A DNA stretch of 64,000 nt from Micromonospora zamorensis (GTDB taxonomy: Bacteria; Actinomycetota; Actinomycetes; Mycobacteriales; Micromonosporaceae): NCBI RefSeq assembly GCF_900090275.1, contig NZ_LT607755.1:248001-312000 (forward strand), read 5' to 3'. A program made the translations under genes and the position numbers. Shown here one piece after another: positions 16,144 through 25,518 of the stretch. The notes beneath the pieces are model-generated. The model was not told the origin of the DNA, did no database searches, and saw only the letters and a list, made by a program, of their open reading frames with translations. Position 1 is the stretch's first letter; every line of letters begins with the position of its first letter.

Positions 16144-16790
16144 CCACCGGCGTGCTCATCGTCGACGATGACGAGCTGATCCGGATCGGGCTGCGGGCCA
16201 TCATCGACGCCCAACCCGACCTGAGCGTGCTCGCCGAGGCCGCCGACGGCGCCGAGGTGCCGCCGCTGGTCGCCCGGCACCGACCCGACGTGGTGCTGAT
16301 GGACGTGCGGATGCCCGGCATCGACGGCATCCAGGCCACCCGACACCTGCTGGCCACCTCCGCCGACCCACCCCGGGTGCTGGTCGTCACCACGTTCGCC
16401 AACGACGAGTACGTCTACGAGGCGCTGCGCGCCGGGGCCTCCGGCTTCCTGCTCAAACGGGCCCGGCCCGCCGAGGTGGTGGAGGCCGTCCGGGTGGTCG
16501 CGGCGGGGGAGTCGCTGCTCTTCCCGGCCGCCATCCGCCAGCTCGTCGGGGCGTACGGGCCGGCCGGCGGCGACCAGCTGCGCGCCGCCCGACTCACCGA
16601 CCGGGAGGCCGAGGTGCTGCGGTTGATGACCACCGGCCGGTCCAACCCGGAGATCGCCGCGCACCTGGTGGTCGGTGTGGAGACGGTCAAGACGCACGTC
16701 GGCAACGTGCTGGCCAAGCTGGGTGTCCGCGACCGTACGCAGGCGGTCATCGCCGCCTACGAGTCCGGCTTCGTCACCCCGTCCGGCTGA
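16140..16790 (+). CDS. LuxR/NarL family response regulator
   Basis: The 216-residue regulator has a receiver domain with the acidic pair DDDE near residue 10, phospho-acceptor Asp55 (VVLMDVRMPG), Thr (VVTTF) and Lys (FLLKRA). A GerE-type helix-turn-helix follows (LTDREAEVLRLMTTGRSNPEIAAHLVV, then VKTHVGNVLAKLGV). It is the partner of the kinase just upstream. The next gene, a membrane protein 76 bp downstream, is a candidate target; in similar loci the target is often an adjacent transporter or membrane protein, which is inference here. Confidence 0.93.
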   Translation: MTTGVLIVDDDELIRIGLRAIIDAQPDLSVLAEAADGAEVPPLVARHRPDVVLMDVRMPGIDGIQATRHLLATSADPPRVLVVTTFANDEYVYEALRAGASGFLLKRARPAEVVEAVRVVAAGESLLFPAAIRQLVGAYGPAGGDQLRAARLTDREAEVLRLMTTGRSNPEIAAHLVVGVETVKTHVGNVLAKLGVRDRTQAVIAAYESGFVTPSG

Positions 16791-16866
16791 ACGGTCCCTC
16801 CACCGGGGGAGCGGGTTCACCGGCGGCCGGGAGGGAATCCGGCTGTCGTTTGTCGAGGCTGTGAGC

Positions 16867-17943
16867 ATGACAACGATCACTGCCTCCCCGCCTCGATCCG
16901 ACTCCCGCTGGCCCGATCGGCTGGCCCCACTGGCCGCCGGCTGGCTCGGCCTGTGGGGTGTGCTCGCCCTGGTCGGCACCCTCACCGGCGCCGGCTACCC
17001 GTTCGGCGCCAACGACCGCAACGGCGGCGACGTCAACCTGCTGCGCCTGGTGCCGGTGGACCTGGCCACCCCGCTCTTCGCCGGCGTACTGCTGACCGCC
17101 GCGGTGGCCGCACTGGCCATGAGCCGCCCCGCCGTACGCCCACCCGGCCCGCTGCGGACGCTGCTCGCCGGCTACGGCTGGGCGGTGGCGTTCGTCCTCG
17201 CCGTGGTCGTGCCGGACGTCCGGGTGCTGGTGATCCTCGGCTACCTGCCGATACTGATCGTCGGTGCGCCGTTCGGCTGGCCGCCGGTCGACTACGCCGA
17301 CATCTTCAACTGGGCGCTGTTCGCCCGGTTCGCCGCGCTGGCCGGCGGGCTGCTGCTGGCCGGGGCGGTGCTCGCCTGGCAGCGCCGCACCGCCGCAGCC
17401 TGCGTGGGCTGCGGTCGCGACCACACCGACCGAGGGTGGACCACCCCGGCCGCCGCCGCCCGCTGGGGCCGGTGGGCCGCCGGCACCGCCGCCGTCATCC
17501 CGTTCACGTACGCGCTGACCCGGTTCGCCTGGGCGGCCGGCATCCCGCTCGGCATCTCCCGGGAGTTCCTCACCGAGATGCAGGACAGCGGGCTGGTGTG
17601 GGCCGGGTTCGGGCTGGGCGCGTTCGCCACCGTCGGCGCGATCCTCACCCTCGGGCTGGTGCAGCGCTGGGGCGAGCGGTTCCCCCGCTGGATGCTCGGC
17701 CTGGCCGGTCGTCGGGTGCCGGTGACGCTGGCCGTGGTGCCGGCCACCCTCGTCGCCATCGCGGTGACCGCGGCCTCGTTCGGACTGCTCAGCAACCCGA
17801 AATTCTGGGAACTCACCGGCGGGCTCAGCCTGACCGGGGCGCCGATGCTGCTCTGGCCGCTGTGGGGCGTGGCGCTCGGCGTCGCCACGTACGCGTACCA
17901 CCTGCGCCGCCGCGGAGCCTGCCGGCGCTGCGGTCGGGGTTGA
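16867..17943 (+). CDS. Hypothetical polytopic membrane protein
   Basis: The 358-residue protein has about eight hydrophobic helices. Two short CxxC motifs occur, one in a central loop (ACVGCGRDH) and one at the extreme C-terminus (ACRRCGRG), which could bind a metal together or act as a redox pair. I recognise no named family. ATG 16867 starts the chain with a short hydrophilic leader; no strong Shine-Dalgarno sequence is visible. Its position right after the histidine kinase/response regulator pair suggests that it is in the same regulon. Confidence 0.75.
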   Translation: MTTITASPPRSDSRWPDRLAPLAAGWLGLWGVLALVGTLTGAGYPFGANDRNGGDVNLLRLVPVDLATPLFAGVLLTAAVAALAMSRPAVRPPGPLRTLLAGYGWAVAFVLAVVVPDVRVLVILGYLPILIVGAPFGWPPVDYADIFNWALFARFAALAGGLLLAGAVLAWQRRTAAACVGCGRDHTDRGWTTPAAAARWGRWAAGTAAVIPFTYALTRFAWAAGIPLGISREFLTEMQDSGLVWAGFGLGAFATVGAILTLGLVQRWGERFPRWMLGLAGRRVPVTLAVVPATLVAIAVTAASFGLLSNPKFWELTGGLSLTGAPMLLWPLWGVALGVATYAYHLRRRGACRRCGRG

Positions 17944-18217
17944 TCCGACATGTCGCCGCGGCCGGTCACCGGATCGATGGTCCTTCCCGCCCGGACGCCG
18001 GATTTTGGATGGCCGGATGGCCGAGAACAATGTCTGCGGACCGCACTGTGGCGTTGAACCGGATGACCCGCCCGACCCACCGCGCAATCAGCGTGAGGCC
18101 GCTAGGATGACCCGGTTCGTCGGCGGGGTCGGCGTTACGTGACGGGTCTCGGCCCGACGGTTTCCGCACAATTCATTGCTCACTCGGGCGCGAGTCCTTT
18201 TCGCGGGTGGACGGATC

Positions 18218-18391
18218 ATGATGGATACGACCGATGGCGCACCGCAGGGCACCCTCGTGGACCTCAGTGACGTGAGCCTGGCTGATCTTCAGGAGTTGGA
18301 CCAGTCGGTGTTCGCCCACTCGCTACGCCGAATCCTCGACGAGATCGACCGCCCCCAGGAGGCGGTCGCCGGGTGGAACTCGGCGATGTGA
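18218..18391 (+). CDS. fxsA: FxSxx-COOH type RiPP precursor peptide (Trp variant)
   Basis: The 57-residue peptide (ATG 18218 or 18221, with GGTGGA upstream) has a leader of the FxsA family: LVDLSDVSLADLQELDQSVF followed by AHSLRRILDEIDRPQEAVAG. It ends WNSAM. The family is named for a C-terminal Phe-x-Ser-x-x; here Trp takes the place of Phe. In this family the radical SAM partner joins the aromatic ring to the side chain of the residue two positions on, giving a three-residue cyclophane, so Trp53-Asn-Ser55 is the expected core. The maturase gene overlaps its 3' end. No cleavage site or export signal is evident. Confidence 0.83.
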   Translation: MMDTTDGAPQGTLVDLSDVSLADLQELDQSVFAHSLRRILDEIDRPQEAVAGWNSAM

Positions 18392-19590
18392 GGATGCCGG
18401 GCGGCGGGCGCGGCATGACGGGGACCGTCACGGTAGCCGAGGGCGGCGTCGCCGCCCGCCCGCGGCCCGTCCCGTTCTCGGAGTTCATTCTCAAGGTCCA
18501 CAGCAGGTGCAACCTGGCCTGCGACTACTGCTACATGTACGAACTGGCGGACCGCAGCGCCCTCTCCGACCCCCTGCTGATGGCCCCGGCGATCTTCGAC
18601 CACGCCTGCCAGCGGATACGTGAACACGTCCGCGCCCACGACCAGACCGATGTGCGGATCGTCCTGCACGGCGGTGAACCGCTCCTGGTCGGCGCTCCCA
18701 ACCTGGTCCGAATGGCGGACCGGCTCCGGGAGGCGGTCGCGCCATCGCAGGCCCAGGTCAGCGTGCAGACCAACGGCACCCTCCTGACTCCACACGCTCT
18801 CTCCCTGCTGGCCGACGCCCGGGTGCGGGTGGGCGTGAGTCTGGACGGGGACCGGACGTCGAACGACAGGCACCGGCGGTACGCGTCGGGCCGCAGCAGC
18901 TACGACGAGGTCGACCGCGCCCTGCGCCTGCTCGCCGAACGGCCCGACTCGTACGCGGGTGTGCTCTGCGTCGTGGACCTCGCCGCCGATCCGCGACAGA
19001 CCTACGAGACGCTGGTGTCGTACCGGCCGCCGATGGTGGACTTCCTGCTCCCGCACGCCAACTGGGAGGCGCCGCCGCGGCGGGGTGACGGCCCGAGCCC
19101 TTACGGCACCTGGTTGGCCGCCGCCTTCGATGCCTGGTACGACACCTCGCCCCGGCTGACCCGGGTGCGTCTCTTCGAAGAACTCATCAATCTGCTGTTC
19201 GGAGGGCGGAGCCGGACCGAGTCCCTCGGGCTGAGCCCGGTGGCCGCAGTGGTGATCAACACCGACGGGGCGTACGAGCAGGTCGACACCCTGCGCTCCA
19301 CCTACCCCGGCGCGGTCGGCACCGACCTGACCGTCTTCACCGACTCCCTCGACGATGTGCTGCGGCACCCCGCCGTCGTCGCCCGCCAGGTGGGAGTTGA
19401 GGCCCTCGCCGCCTCCTGCCGAGCGTGCCCCGTGCACCGGGTCTGCGGTGCCGGCAACTATCCCCATCGGTACCGGGAGGGAAGCTTCACCAACCCGTCC
19501 GTCTACTGCCCCGATCTTCTGCTGCTCATCGCCCATGTGGAACGACGCCTGCGAGCGGACCTGGCAGCCATGCCCCGGGAGCGGTCGTGA
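18373..19590 (+). CDS. fxsB: FxsB family radical SAM/SPASM peptide maturase
   Basis: The 405-residue enzyme has the radical SAM cluster motif CNLACDYC (Cys46, Cys50, Cys53 from this start) in VHSRCNLACDYCYMYE. The SAM-binding stretch LHGGEPLLVG follows, and a C-terminal SPASM-type Cys cluster (ASCRACPVHRVCGAGNYPHR, later VYC) binds auxiliary iron-sulfur. FxsB proteins make the C-C cyclophane on the C-terminal aromatic motif of FxsA. GTG 18373 is preferred because AGGAGG (18357-18362) lies 10 nt upstream inside fxsA, which would couple translation. ATG 18394 and ATG 18415 are alternatives without a good ribosome site. The next gene starts in a 4-bp overlap. Confidence 0.87.
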   Translation: MELGDVRMPGGGRGMTGTVTVAEGGVAARPRPVPFSEFILKVHSRCNLACDYCYMYELADRSALSDPLLMAPAIFDHACQRIREHVRAHDQTDVRIVLHGGEPLLVGAPNLVRMADRLREAVAPSQAQVSVQTNGTLLTPHALSLLADARVRVGVSLDGDRTSNDRHRRYASGRSSYDEVDRALRLLAERPDSYAGVLCVVDLAADPRQTYETLVSYRPPMVDFLLPHANWEAPPRRGDGPSPYGTWLAAAFDAWYDTSPRLTRVRLFEELINLLFGGRSRTESLGLSPVAAVVINTDGAYEQVDTLRSTYPGAVGTDLTVFTDSLDDVLRHPAVVARQVGVEALAASCRACPVHRVCGAGNYPHRYREGSFTNPSVYCPDLLLLIAHVERRLRADLAAMPRERS

Positions 19591-21497
19591 CGGGATACCA
19601 CCGGCTCGCCCCCGACGACCTCGCGGCGCTCGCGGCTGGCCTCGGTGACCGGAGGACGATCCGTCTGCTGCGTGACGGTCAGGTGAGCAAACGCATGCTT
19701 CAGCTGCGCGCGCTCCTCGACACCGCCGATTCGGAGGAGACCGCCCGACACTTCGCGTTGTGGGCCACGGCGGCGGACCGGTCGCCCGAGGCGGGGCCGG
19801 CGGTGCTGGCCCTGCCGCACACCGGTGCCTGGTTGGCCACCGCGCTGCGGCGACTGCGTACGCCGATGCCGTCCGGTTCGGCGTCCGCCGCGGCAGTCGG
19901 CCGGACGACCGGCGGGTTGGTGGTGGAGGCCGCACCCGAGTGGCCCGTCGAAGCCGAGCTGACCCCGCTCGGGTCGATCGCCGCGGTGGCGGCCCTCCGG
20001 GCCGGAATGGACTTCGAGCTCAGCGTCACGCCGCGCGATGGGGTCGTCTACCTGCCCACGCTCGGGCTCGCGCGGGTGGGGGACGCGCAGCGGGTGACCA
20101 TCAAACGGGCGGGGTTGCACCTCCTGGTCGGGCCGGTCACGGTGTCGCTGGTTCCTCCGCCGGACGCCGGGCCGGGTGCGGAGACCGACGGCTGGTCCGG
20201 CCTGCACCGACTGTGCAGCACCGCAGACGGGTTGACGCTGCGGATCACTCTCGACGATCTCGACCCGTACCGGGACCGGCACCAGCTGTGCGCCGCGGAC
20301 CGGCTCACACCCGCCGAGGTTTCCGAGTGGCAACGGCTGCTCGACGAGGCCTGGCCGATGCTGGTGCGTCACCACCGTCGGCACGCCGAGGCGATCGCCG
20401 AGGGCCTGCGCTGCCTCGTGCCGCTGCTGGCCGATTCGGTCAGCGCCGGGGTCAACGTCACCAGCATGGACGCCTTCGGGTCGGTCTCGATGACCCGTCC
20501 GATCGACGGGGAGGCGTTCGCGCTCGGCCTGCTGCACGAGTTCCAGCACGCCAAGCTCGGAGCGACGATCGACGTCGAGCCCCTCTACGACCGTGACGAC
20601 CGGCGCTACTACTACGCCCCCTGGCGCGACGATCCGCGTCCTCTCGGCGCCGTCCTCCAGGGTGTCTACGCCTTCATCGCGGTGACCGAGTTCTGGCGGG
20701 GGCGTCGTGCGTTACGCAGTGGTGGCCCAGCCCGGTTGGCCGAGGTGGAATTCGCCCGCTGGCGCGACCGCGTGTCCCGCACCTGCGCCGACATCGAGTC
20801 CTTCGGCCGTCTGACCGCGGCCGGCCGCGAATTCGTCACCGGTCTGCGGCGGGTCATCGACGACTGGCGGGACCCGGTGGACCCGGGGGCGGCCGAGCTC
20901 GCCAGGGAGGCCGCCGAGGACCACTGGACGGTCTGGCGACTGCGGAACCGCCGGCCGGACCCGGACGCCGTCCACCAGCTCGCCGCCGCCCGCGCGGCCG
21001 GCCTGCCGTGCCCCGCCGCCATCGTCACGCTGCGGGTGGAACCGGCCGACGGCCGATGGCTGAGCCTCAGCCCACGGCTCGACCTGGTGCGGCTGCGGTT
21101 GAGCGATCCGGAGCGGTTCATGCGGCTGCGCACCGGCGCGGAACGCCTCGTCGACGCACTGCCCATGGCGTCCGACGGTGACCTGGCCCTCGCCGCCGGG
21201 GATGACCTCGCCGCCCGCGAGAGCTACCGCGGGCAGGTGTGCGCCGATCCGGAGCAGCTCTCCGCCTGGGTCGGCCTGGCCCTCGCCGAGCAGCGCCTGA
21301 CTGCGGCGCAGAAGACCGGCGGCGCCGACCCGGAGCTGTGCCGTGCGGTGTACCTGCGGCTGCGCGCGGCCGGGCACCCGGAGGATCCACTCGAACTGGC
21401 CCGCTGGCTGGCTCCGGTCACCTGCGTGGCGGCAGCGGGCATCGAGCATGACGGCGCGTCGTCGACTACGTCGGTGGCGGTTCCAGATCGCAGTTGA
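19587..21497 (+). CDS. HExxH motif peptide-modifying protein (putative peptide beta-hydroxylase)
   Basis: GTG 19587 overlaps the fxsB stop. The 636-residue protein carries HEFQH at residues 317-321 (LGLLHEFQHAKLG), preceded by an NVTSMDAFGSVSM segment. This matches the family described as HExxH putative peptide modification proteins, found beside radical SAM maturases; members have been reported as iron/2-oxoglutarate peptide beta-hydroxylases. The long C-terminal half is helical and ends in a TPR-like stretch (ARESYRGQVCADPEQLSAWVGLALAEQ). The likely substrate is FxsA, before or after cyclophane formation. Its 3' end overlaps the convergent fxsT by 32 bp. Confidence 0.78.
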   Translation: MTGYHRLAPDDLAALAAGLGDRRTIRLLRDGQVSKRMLQLRALLDTADSEETARHFALWATAADRSPEAGPAVLALPHTGAWLATALRRLRTPMPSGSASAAAVGRTTGGLVVEAAPEWPVEAELTPLGSIAAVAALRAGMDFELSVTPRDGVVYLPTLGLARVGDAQRVTIKRAGLHLLVGPVTVSLVPPPDAGPGAETDGWSGLHRLCSTADGLTLRITLDDLDPYRDRHQLCAADRLTPAEVSEWQRLLDEAWPMLVRHHRRHAEAIAEGLRCLVPLLADSVSAGVNVTSMDAFGSVSMTRPIDGEAFALGLLHEFQHAKLGATIDVEPLYDRDDRRYYYAPWRDDPRPLGAVLQGVYAFIAVTEFWRGRRALRSGGPARLAEVEFARWRDRVSRTCADIESFGRLTAAGREFVTGLRRVIDDWRDPVDPGAAELAREAAEDHWTVWRLRNRRPDPDAVHQLAAARAAGLPCPAAIVTLRVEPADGRWLSLSPRLDLVRLRLSDPERFMRLRTGAERLVDALPMASDGDLALAAGDDLAARESYRGQVCADPEQLSAWVGLALAEQRLTAAQKTGGADPELCRAVYLRLRAAGHPEDPLELARWLAPVTCVAAAGIEHDGASSTTSVAVPDRS

Positions 21498-24400
21498 GGC
21501 GGTTCGCCTCGACCAGGGCGATGGTGTTCGGGTGGCTGTCACCCAGGACGCGGCGGAAGAGGGGCATCACCGCGTCACGCAGAGCGCGGGCACCTCGGTG
21601 GTCTCCGGCGACACTCAGACTGGTGGCCAGGTTGTTCGCCACCGCGAGGGTGTCCGGGTGGGACGGCCCGAGGATGCGCTGCGCCCGCTCGTAACAGTCC
21701 TGGTCGGCGGCGAGGGCCGCCGCGAACTCCCGACGCACGTACCAGCAGTTGGCGAGGTTGATGTTCGCGGCCAGCGTGTACGGATGGTCCGCCCCGACCC
21801 GTTCGGTGAAACGGTTGACGACCTCGTCGGACAGCGTGAAGGCCGCCTCCAGGTCCCCGGCCTTCCGGAGGAAGATGGCCAGGTTGTTGCCGTACGCCAG
21901 GGTGAACAGGTGGTCCTCGCCCATTGCGTCCCGATACCACCGGTACACCGGCCGTGCCCGGCGAAGCGCGCCCGCGTCGTCCTCCAGAGCGGACTCGTCA
22001 CAGGCCAGATTCATCGCGGCGGCCTGCACGTCCGGATGATCGGGGCCGTGCCGACGGCGGGAACGGACCAGCACGTCCGCGCTCAACGCGTGGGCCCGCT
22101 CGAACTCGCCCAACTTCCGGAGGGTCACCGCGTAGTTCTTGGCTACCCGTAGCGTCTCGCTGTCCTCCTCACCGAGCACCTCCCGGTCCGCCTCCACCGC
22201 TGCCTCCAGGACCCTGCGGGACTCGGTGAGGTCGCCCGTGTCGCGCAGGTCGCGGCCGTACTGCCCTTCGGAGAAGAGGGTGTACGGGTGCATCGGACCG
22301 AGCGTGTCGCGGCGGCGGGCCAGGGTGCGTTCGTTGAGCCGCAACGCCCCACGCAGATCGCCGACCAGCCGGAGCGACAGGGCCAGGTTGTGCGCGGCGA
22401 TCAACGCCCGTGGGTGTTCCTCGCCGAACACCTCACGGGCCAACTCCTCCGTGCGGGTGTCCAACTCGCGCGCCCGTTCGAAGAACCCGAGCGCGCGCAG
22501 GTCCGCGGCGAGGCTGCCCGCGACGATCACCGTGTACTCGTGGTCCTCGCCGAGCGTGTCGGAGAGCCGCTGGTACACGTCCTGATCGATGTCGTACGCG
22601 GCCTGGTACTGCGCCTCGAGGCGCAGCGCGTTGGCGAGGTGGAAGCGCATCATCTGGGTCGGCGGGTCGTCAGCGCCATGCTCCGCCCGCCACGCCTCGA
22701 TCGCCTTCTCGGCCAGCTCGGAGCAGGTGGCGAAGTCGACCCGTGTCCACATGTAGCGGGCCACGTCGAGCAACAGTTGTCGGACCTCCGGCTGGGGCGA
22801 GTTGAGGGTCTTCGACGGCAGCAGGTGGGGCCAGAGATCCGCGTAGATCGGCCAGTTGCGGGGCTGGTCGGGGTCCTTCGGGTTGGCGGCGGCGAGGATC
22901 GCGTGCACGTGACGCCGGTTCTCCGCCTTGGCCTCGTCGGACATGGACTCCCGGATCAGCTCCTGCACCAGTGGGTGCATGCGGAGGCTGGTCTGGTTGC
23001 CGTCGTCACCGCGGTCCGGAGTGCGCCCGCGCCCGCCGCGCACGCTGTCGATTCGCGCCAGCGCGTACCGGCCGACATCCCGCAGCGCGCGCCCCATGAG
23101 CAGGGGATCCCGTACCGACGGATCGTAGGGGAGAAGCACGTTGATGAAACTGTCGTCGTAGAGCAGCGACATCGGGATCGGCTCGGCGGCGAAGAAGGCG
23201 CAGACCTCCAGCAGCTTCGCCGCCGCCGGATTGCGCTCCCGCAGGCTCTCCAGGGAGACGAGCCACGGCTCCGCGCCGGTCTGTTGATAGTCGGTGGGGA
23301 GCTCGTCGGAGAGCATGCCTGGCAGATACCGGCGCAGTCGCTGAAGATACTGGACGGCCGACTCGCCAGTGGTGGCGAGCCATGCTCCCGCCTGCTCGAC
23401 GGCGAGCGGCAGGTCGCCCAGGCGGTCAGCGACCATCTCGGCATCAGCCAGGGGCAGGCGTGGGATTCGCCGACGCAACAACGCGGTGCTCTCCGCGCGG
23501 TCGAAGGCACCCACCTCAAAATTGCGGGCGTGCCGCGCCCAGACGTGGTTGCGGGTGGTGACGAGCACGTGGCCAGGCCCCTGCGGCATCAGGTCGTGCA
23601 ACTCAGCGGGGTCGTCGGCGTTGTCGAGCACCAACAGCCACCGCCGGAAGGGGTCACCCCGGCGCAGGGCGTCCAGCACCCACTGGACCCGCTCGGCGAC
23701 GTTGCCCCCGAGGGGTGTGTCCGCCTTGTCCGCCAGCCGGTCGGCGAGCGAGGCCAGAGCGAGCCGCATGACGCTCGGTTGCTGCGCGGAGATCCACCAG
23801 ACGACGTCGTACTCGGCGCGGAAGCGGTAGGCGTATTCCAGGGCGATCTGGCTCTTGCCGACGCCACCCAGGCCGTGCAGTGCGAGCGGGGTGTGCCGGG
23901 CCTCGGCCGACGACAGCCAGTCGCGCATCTCCTCCAGGAGTCGGCTGCGGCCGACGAACTGGACGTTACGCGGCAACGGCACCCGCCAGACCGGTGGCTC
24001 GTTGCCGGGGAACCGCCGTCGCTGCCCGGCACCCTCCGGGTCGGTCGCCGGGCGGGCGGGATGGTCCAGGGCCTCAAGCAGACGGGTGGCGGCCTCCTCC
24101 TGCGTGGCGCCCACCAGGTCCACCGGAACGCGTTCCAGGAACACCGCAGGCGCCCGGGAATTGTCCAACCGGACGGGCACCAGGAAGTTGCCGCCGCTGC
24201 CCGACTCGTAGCTGGTGGCCTGGGACCACAACTCGCTGGCGTTCGACGACTGCATGTATTCCTGGGACAGCAGCACCACCAGCCGGGCCGCGTCCTTGAA
24301 ACCGACGGCCGTCGACGTCCCCTCGACAGGGCTGGCCGGAAAGTCGACCTCTCGCATCACCGTACGCAGCCCGGCCGAACGGAGCTCGTCGCGGACCCAT

Positions 24401-25518
24401 TCGGCCCAGGACCGGTCGAGGGAGACGTAGCTGACGAAGACGTCCGGTGCGGCACCGGAGATGCGTTGCCTCTCGAACTTGGCCAACCACTGACGGCGCA
24501 GCCGATCCTCCATGGCTGGCAGGCTGTCGACCGAGTCCTCGGTGATCGCCTTGGTCAGTCGTTCGTATGCGGCGAGCAGGGTGCCCTCATGGTGGGCCCG
24601 GTCGCCGAACCCCGCCAGGATCTCCTCGTACGCGTAGTAGGGCTGGTAGGGGATCTCGATCTCACCCCAGTACCGGTCGCTCTCCTCTACGGAAGTCCGG
24701 GGCAGCAGGGGCGCGAAGCGGCGGCGCGCGTGGTCCCGGCCCGCCTCCAACTTGAGCTGCTCGGCGTTGTCCACACGCATCGGGACCGGCAGGATTCGGA
24801 CCGGTCGGTCGCCGCGCTGCCGGATGATGGAGCGGGTGACGCCGGCAGCTCCGTCGATGCTCTGGTCGTTGAGCGTGAAGGAGGTGACCACGGCGTCGGG
24901 CAGCCGCACGGTGCAGATGCCCGCCCCGTCGCTGACGCCGGTCCGGCTGTCGATCAGCACGTAGTCGTAGTTGTCCCGCATGCTGGTGGCCAGTGCGTCG
25001 AGGAAGCTGTTGCCGCCCAGCTTCTCGAAGAACGCCTGCCAGTCGAAGGTGCTCACGGCCTTGGTGTATGCCGTGTCCTGTCGGCCGGCGGGTAACAGGT
25101 CCAGGCTGCCCTTTGGAGTCGGACCCGCAGAAGGCCGGACGGCCGAGTTGGGAGCGGGGAAATCCCAGTGCAGCGAGACGGCGTGGTGCAGCACGTCGGC
25201 GGCGCTGCCGAGCCAGTCCTCGTCCTCCGTCTCCTCCAACGGTCGAACGACCGCCTCGGCGTAGTCGCGGACCATGTCGATGATCCCGGTCGACGTCCGC
25301 AGATCCTTGTCGAGGAGGAACGGATGGAAATACTTGTGCAGACCGGGGGATTCCAGGTCCCAGTCGACAGCGAGCACCCGGTAGCCGTTGGCCGCCAGGA
25401 TCCAGGCGACGTTGGCGAGCGCCATGGTGCGGCCGGTGCCACCCTTGTACGAGTAGAACGTAATGATTCGACCCTCGACACCATCGCCGGTGATGCCCGG
25501 GTCAGCGCTCGTTGTCAC
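21466..25518 (-). CDS. fxsT: FxsT: MinD-like/TIR/NB-ARC/TPR protein of the FxSxx-COOH system
   Basis: The 1350-residue protein stacks four parts. Residues 17-300 are a ParA/MinD-like ATPase with deviant Walker A YSYKGGTGRT (Lys25) and DWDLESPG. Residues about 360-490 are a TIR domain (PDVFVSYVSLDRSWAEWV). Residues about 530-800 are an NB-ARC NTPase with P-loop LHGLGGVGKSQIALEYA and VLDNADDP. The rest is a long run of TPR repeats of the kinesin-light-chain type (LGEDHEYTVIVAGSLA, HPYTLAANINLANCWY). This is the architecture named FxSxx-COOH system tetratricopeptide repeat protein, resembling STAND sensors. GGAGG stands 6 nt before GTG 25518. It overlaps fxsC by 17 bp and the HExxH gene by 32 bp. 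Its role with the peptide is unproven. Confidence 0.85.
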   Translation of the reverse strand: MTTSADPGITGDGVEGRIITFYSYKGGTGRTMALANVAWILAANGYRVLAVDWDLESPGLHKYFHPFLLDKDLRTSTGIIDMVRDYAEAVVRPLEETEDEDWLGSAADVLHHAVSLHWDFPAPNSAVRPSAGPTPKGSLDLLPAGRQDTAYTKAVSTFDWQAFFEKLGGNSFLDALATSMRDNYDYVLIDSRTGVSDGAGICTVRLPDAVVTSFTLNDQSIDGAAGVTRSIIRQRGDRPVRILPVPMRVDNAEQLKLEAGRDHARRRFAPLLPRTSVEESDRYWGEIEIPYQPYYAYEEILAGFGDRAHHEGTLLAAYERLTKAITEDSVDSLPAMEDRLRRQWLAKFERQRISGAAPDVFVSYVSLDRSWAEWVRDELRSAGLRTVMREVDFPASPVEGTSTAVGFKDAARLVVLLSQEYMQSSNASELWSQATSYESGSGGNFLVPVRLDNSRAPAVFLERVPVDLVGATQEEAATRLLEALDHPARPATDPEGAGQRRRFPGNEPPVWRVPLPRNVQFVGRSRLLEEMRDWLSSAEARHTPLALHGLGGVGKSQIALEYAYRFRAEYDVVWWISAQQPSVMRLALASLADRLADKADTPLGGNVAERVQWVLDALRRGDPFRRWLLVLDNADDPAELHDLMPQGPGHVLVTTRNHVWARHARNFEVGAFDRAESTALLRRRIPRLPLADAEMVADRLGDLPLAVEQAGAWLATTGESAVQYLQRLRRYLPGMLSDELPTDYQQTGAEPWLVSLESLRERNPAAAKLLEVCAFFAAEPIPMSLLYDDSFINVLLPYDPSVRDPLLMGRALRDVGRYALARIDSVRGGRGRTPDRGDDGNQTSLRMHPLVQELIRESMSDEAKAENRRHVHAILAAANPKDPDQPRNWPIYADLWPHLLPSKTLNSPQPEVRQLLLDVARYMWTRVDFATCSELAEKAIEAWRAEHGADDPPTQMMRFHLANALRLEAQYQAAYDIDQDVYQRLSDTLGEDHEYTVIVAGSLAADLRALGFFERARELDTRTEELAREVFGEEHPRALIAAHNLALSLRLVGDLRGALRLNERTLARRRDTLGPMHPYTLFSEGQYGRDLRDTGDLTESRRVLEAAVEADREVLGEEDSETLRVAKNYAVTLRKLGEFERAHALSADVLVRSRRRHGPDHPDVQAAAMNLACDESALEDDAGALRRARPVYRWYRDAMGEDHLFTLAYGNNLAIFLRKAGDLEAAFTLSDEVVNRFTERVGADHPYTLAANINLANCWYVRREFAAALAADQDCYERAQRILGPSHPDTLAVANNLATSLSVAGDHRGARALRDAVMPLFRRVLGDSHPNTIALVEANRLNCDLEPPPT

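Noticed and set aside
22288..25095. A 935-codon open frame on the plus strand
   Set aside because: It is antisense to fxsT. Long shadow frames are normal in GC-rich DNA; its translation is compositionally odd and has no motif.
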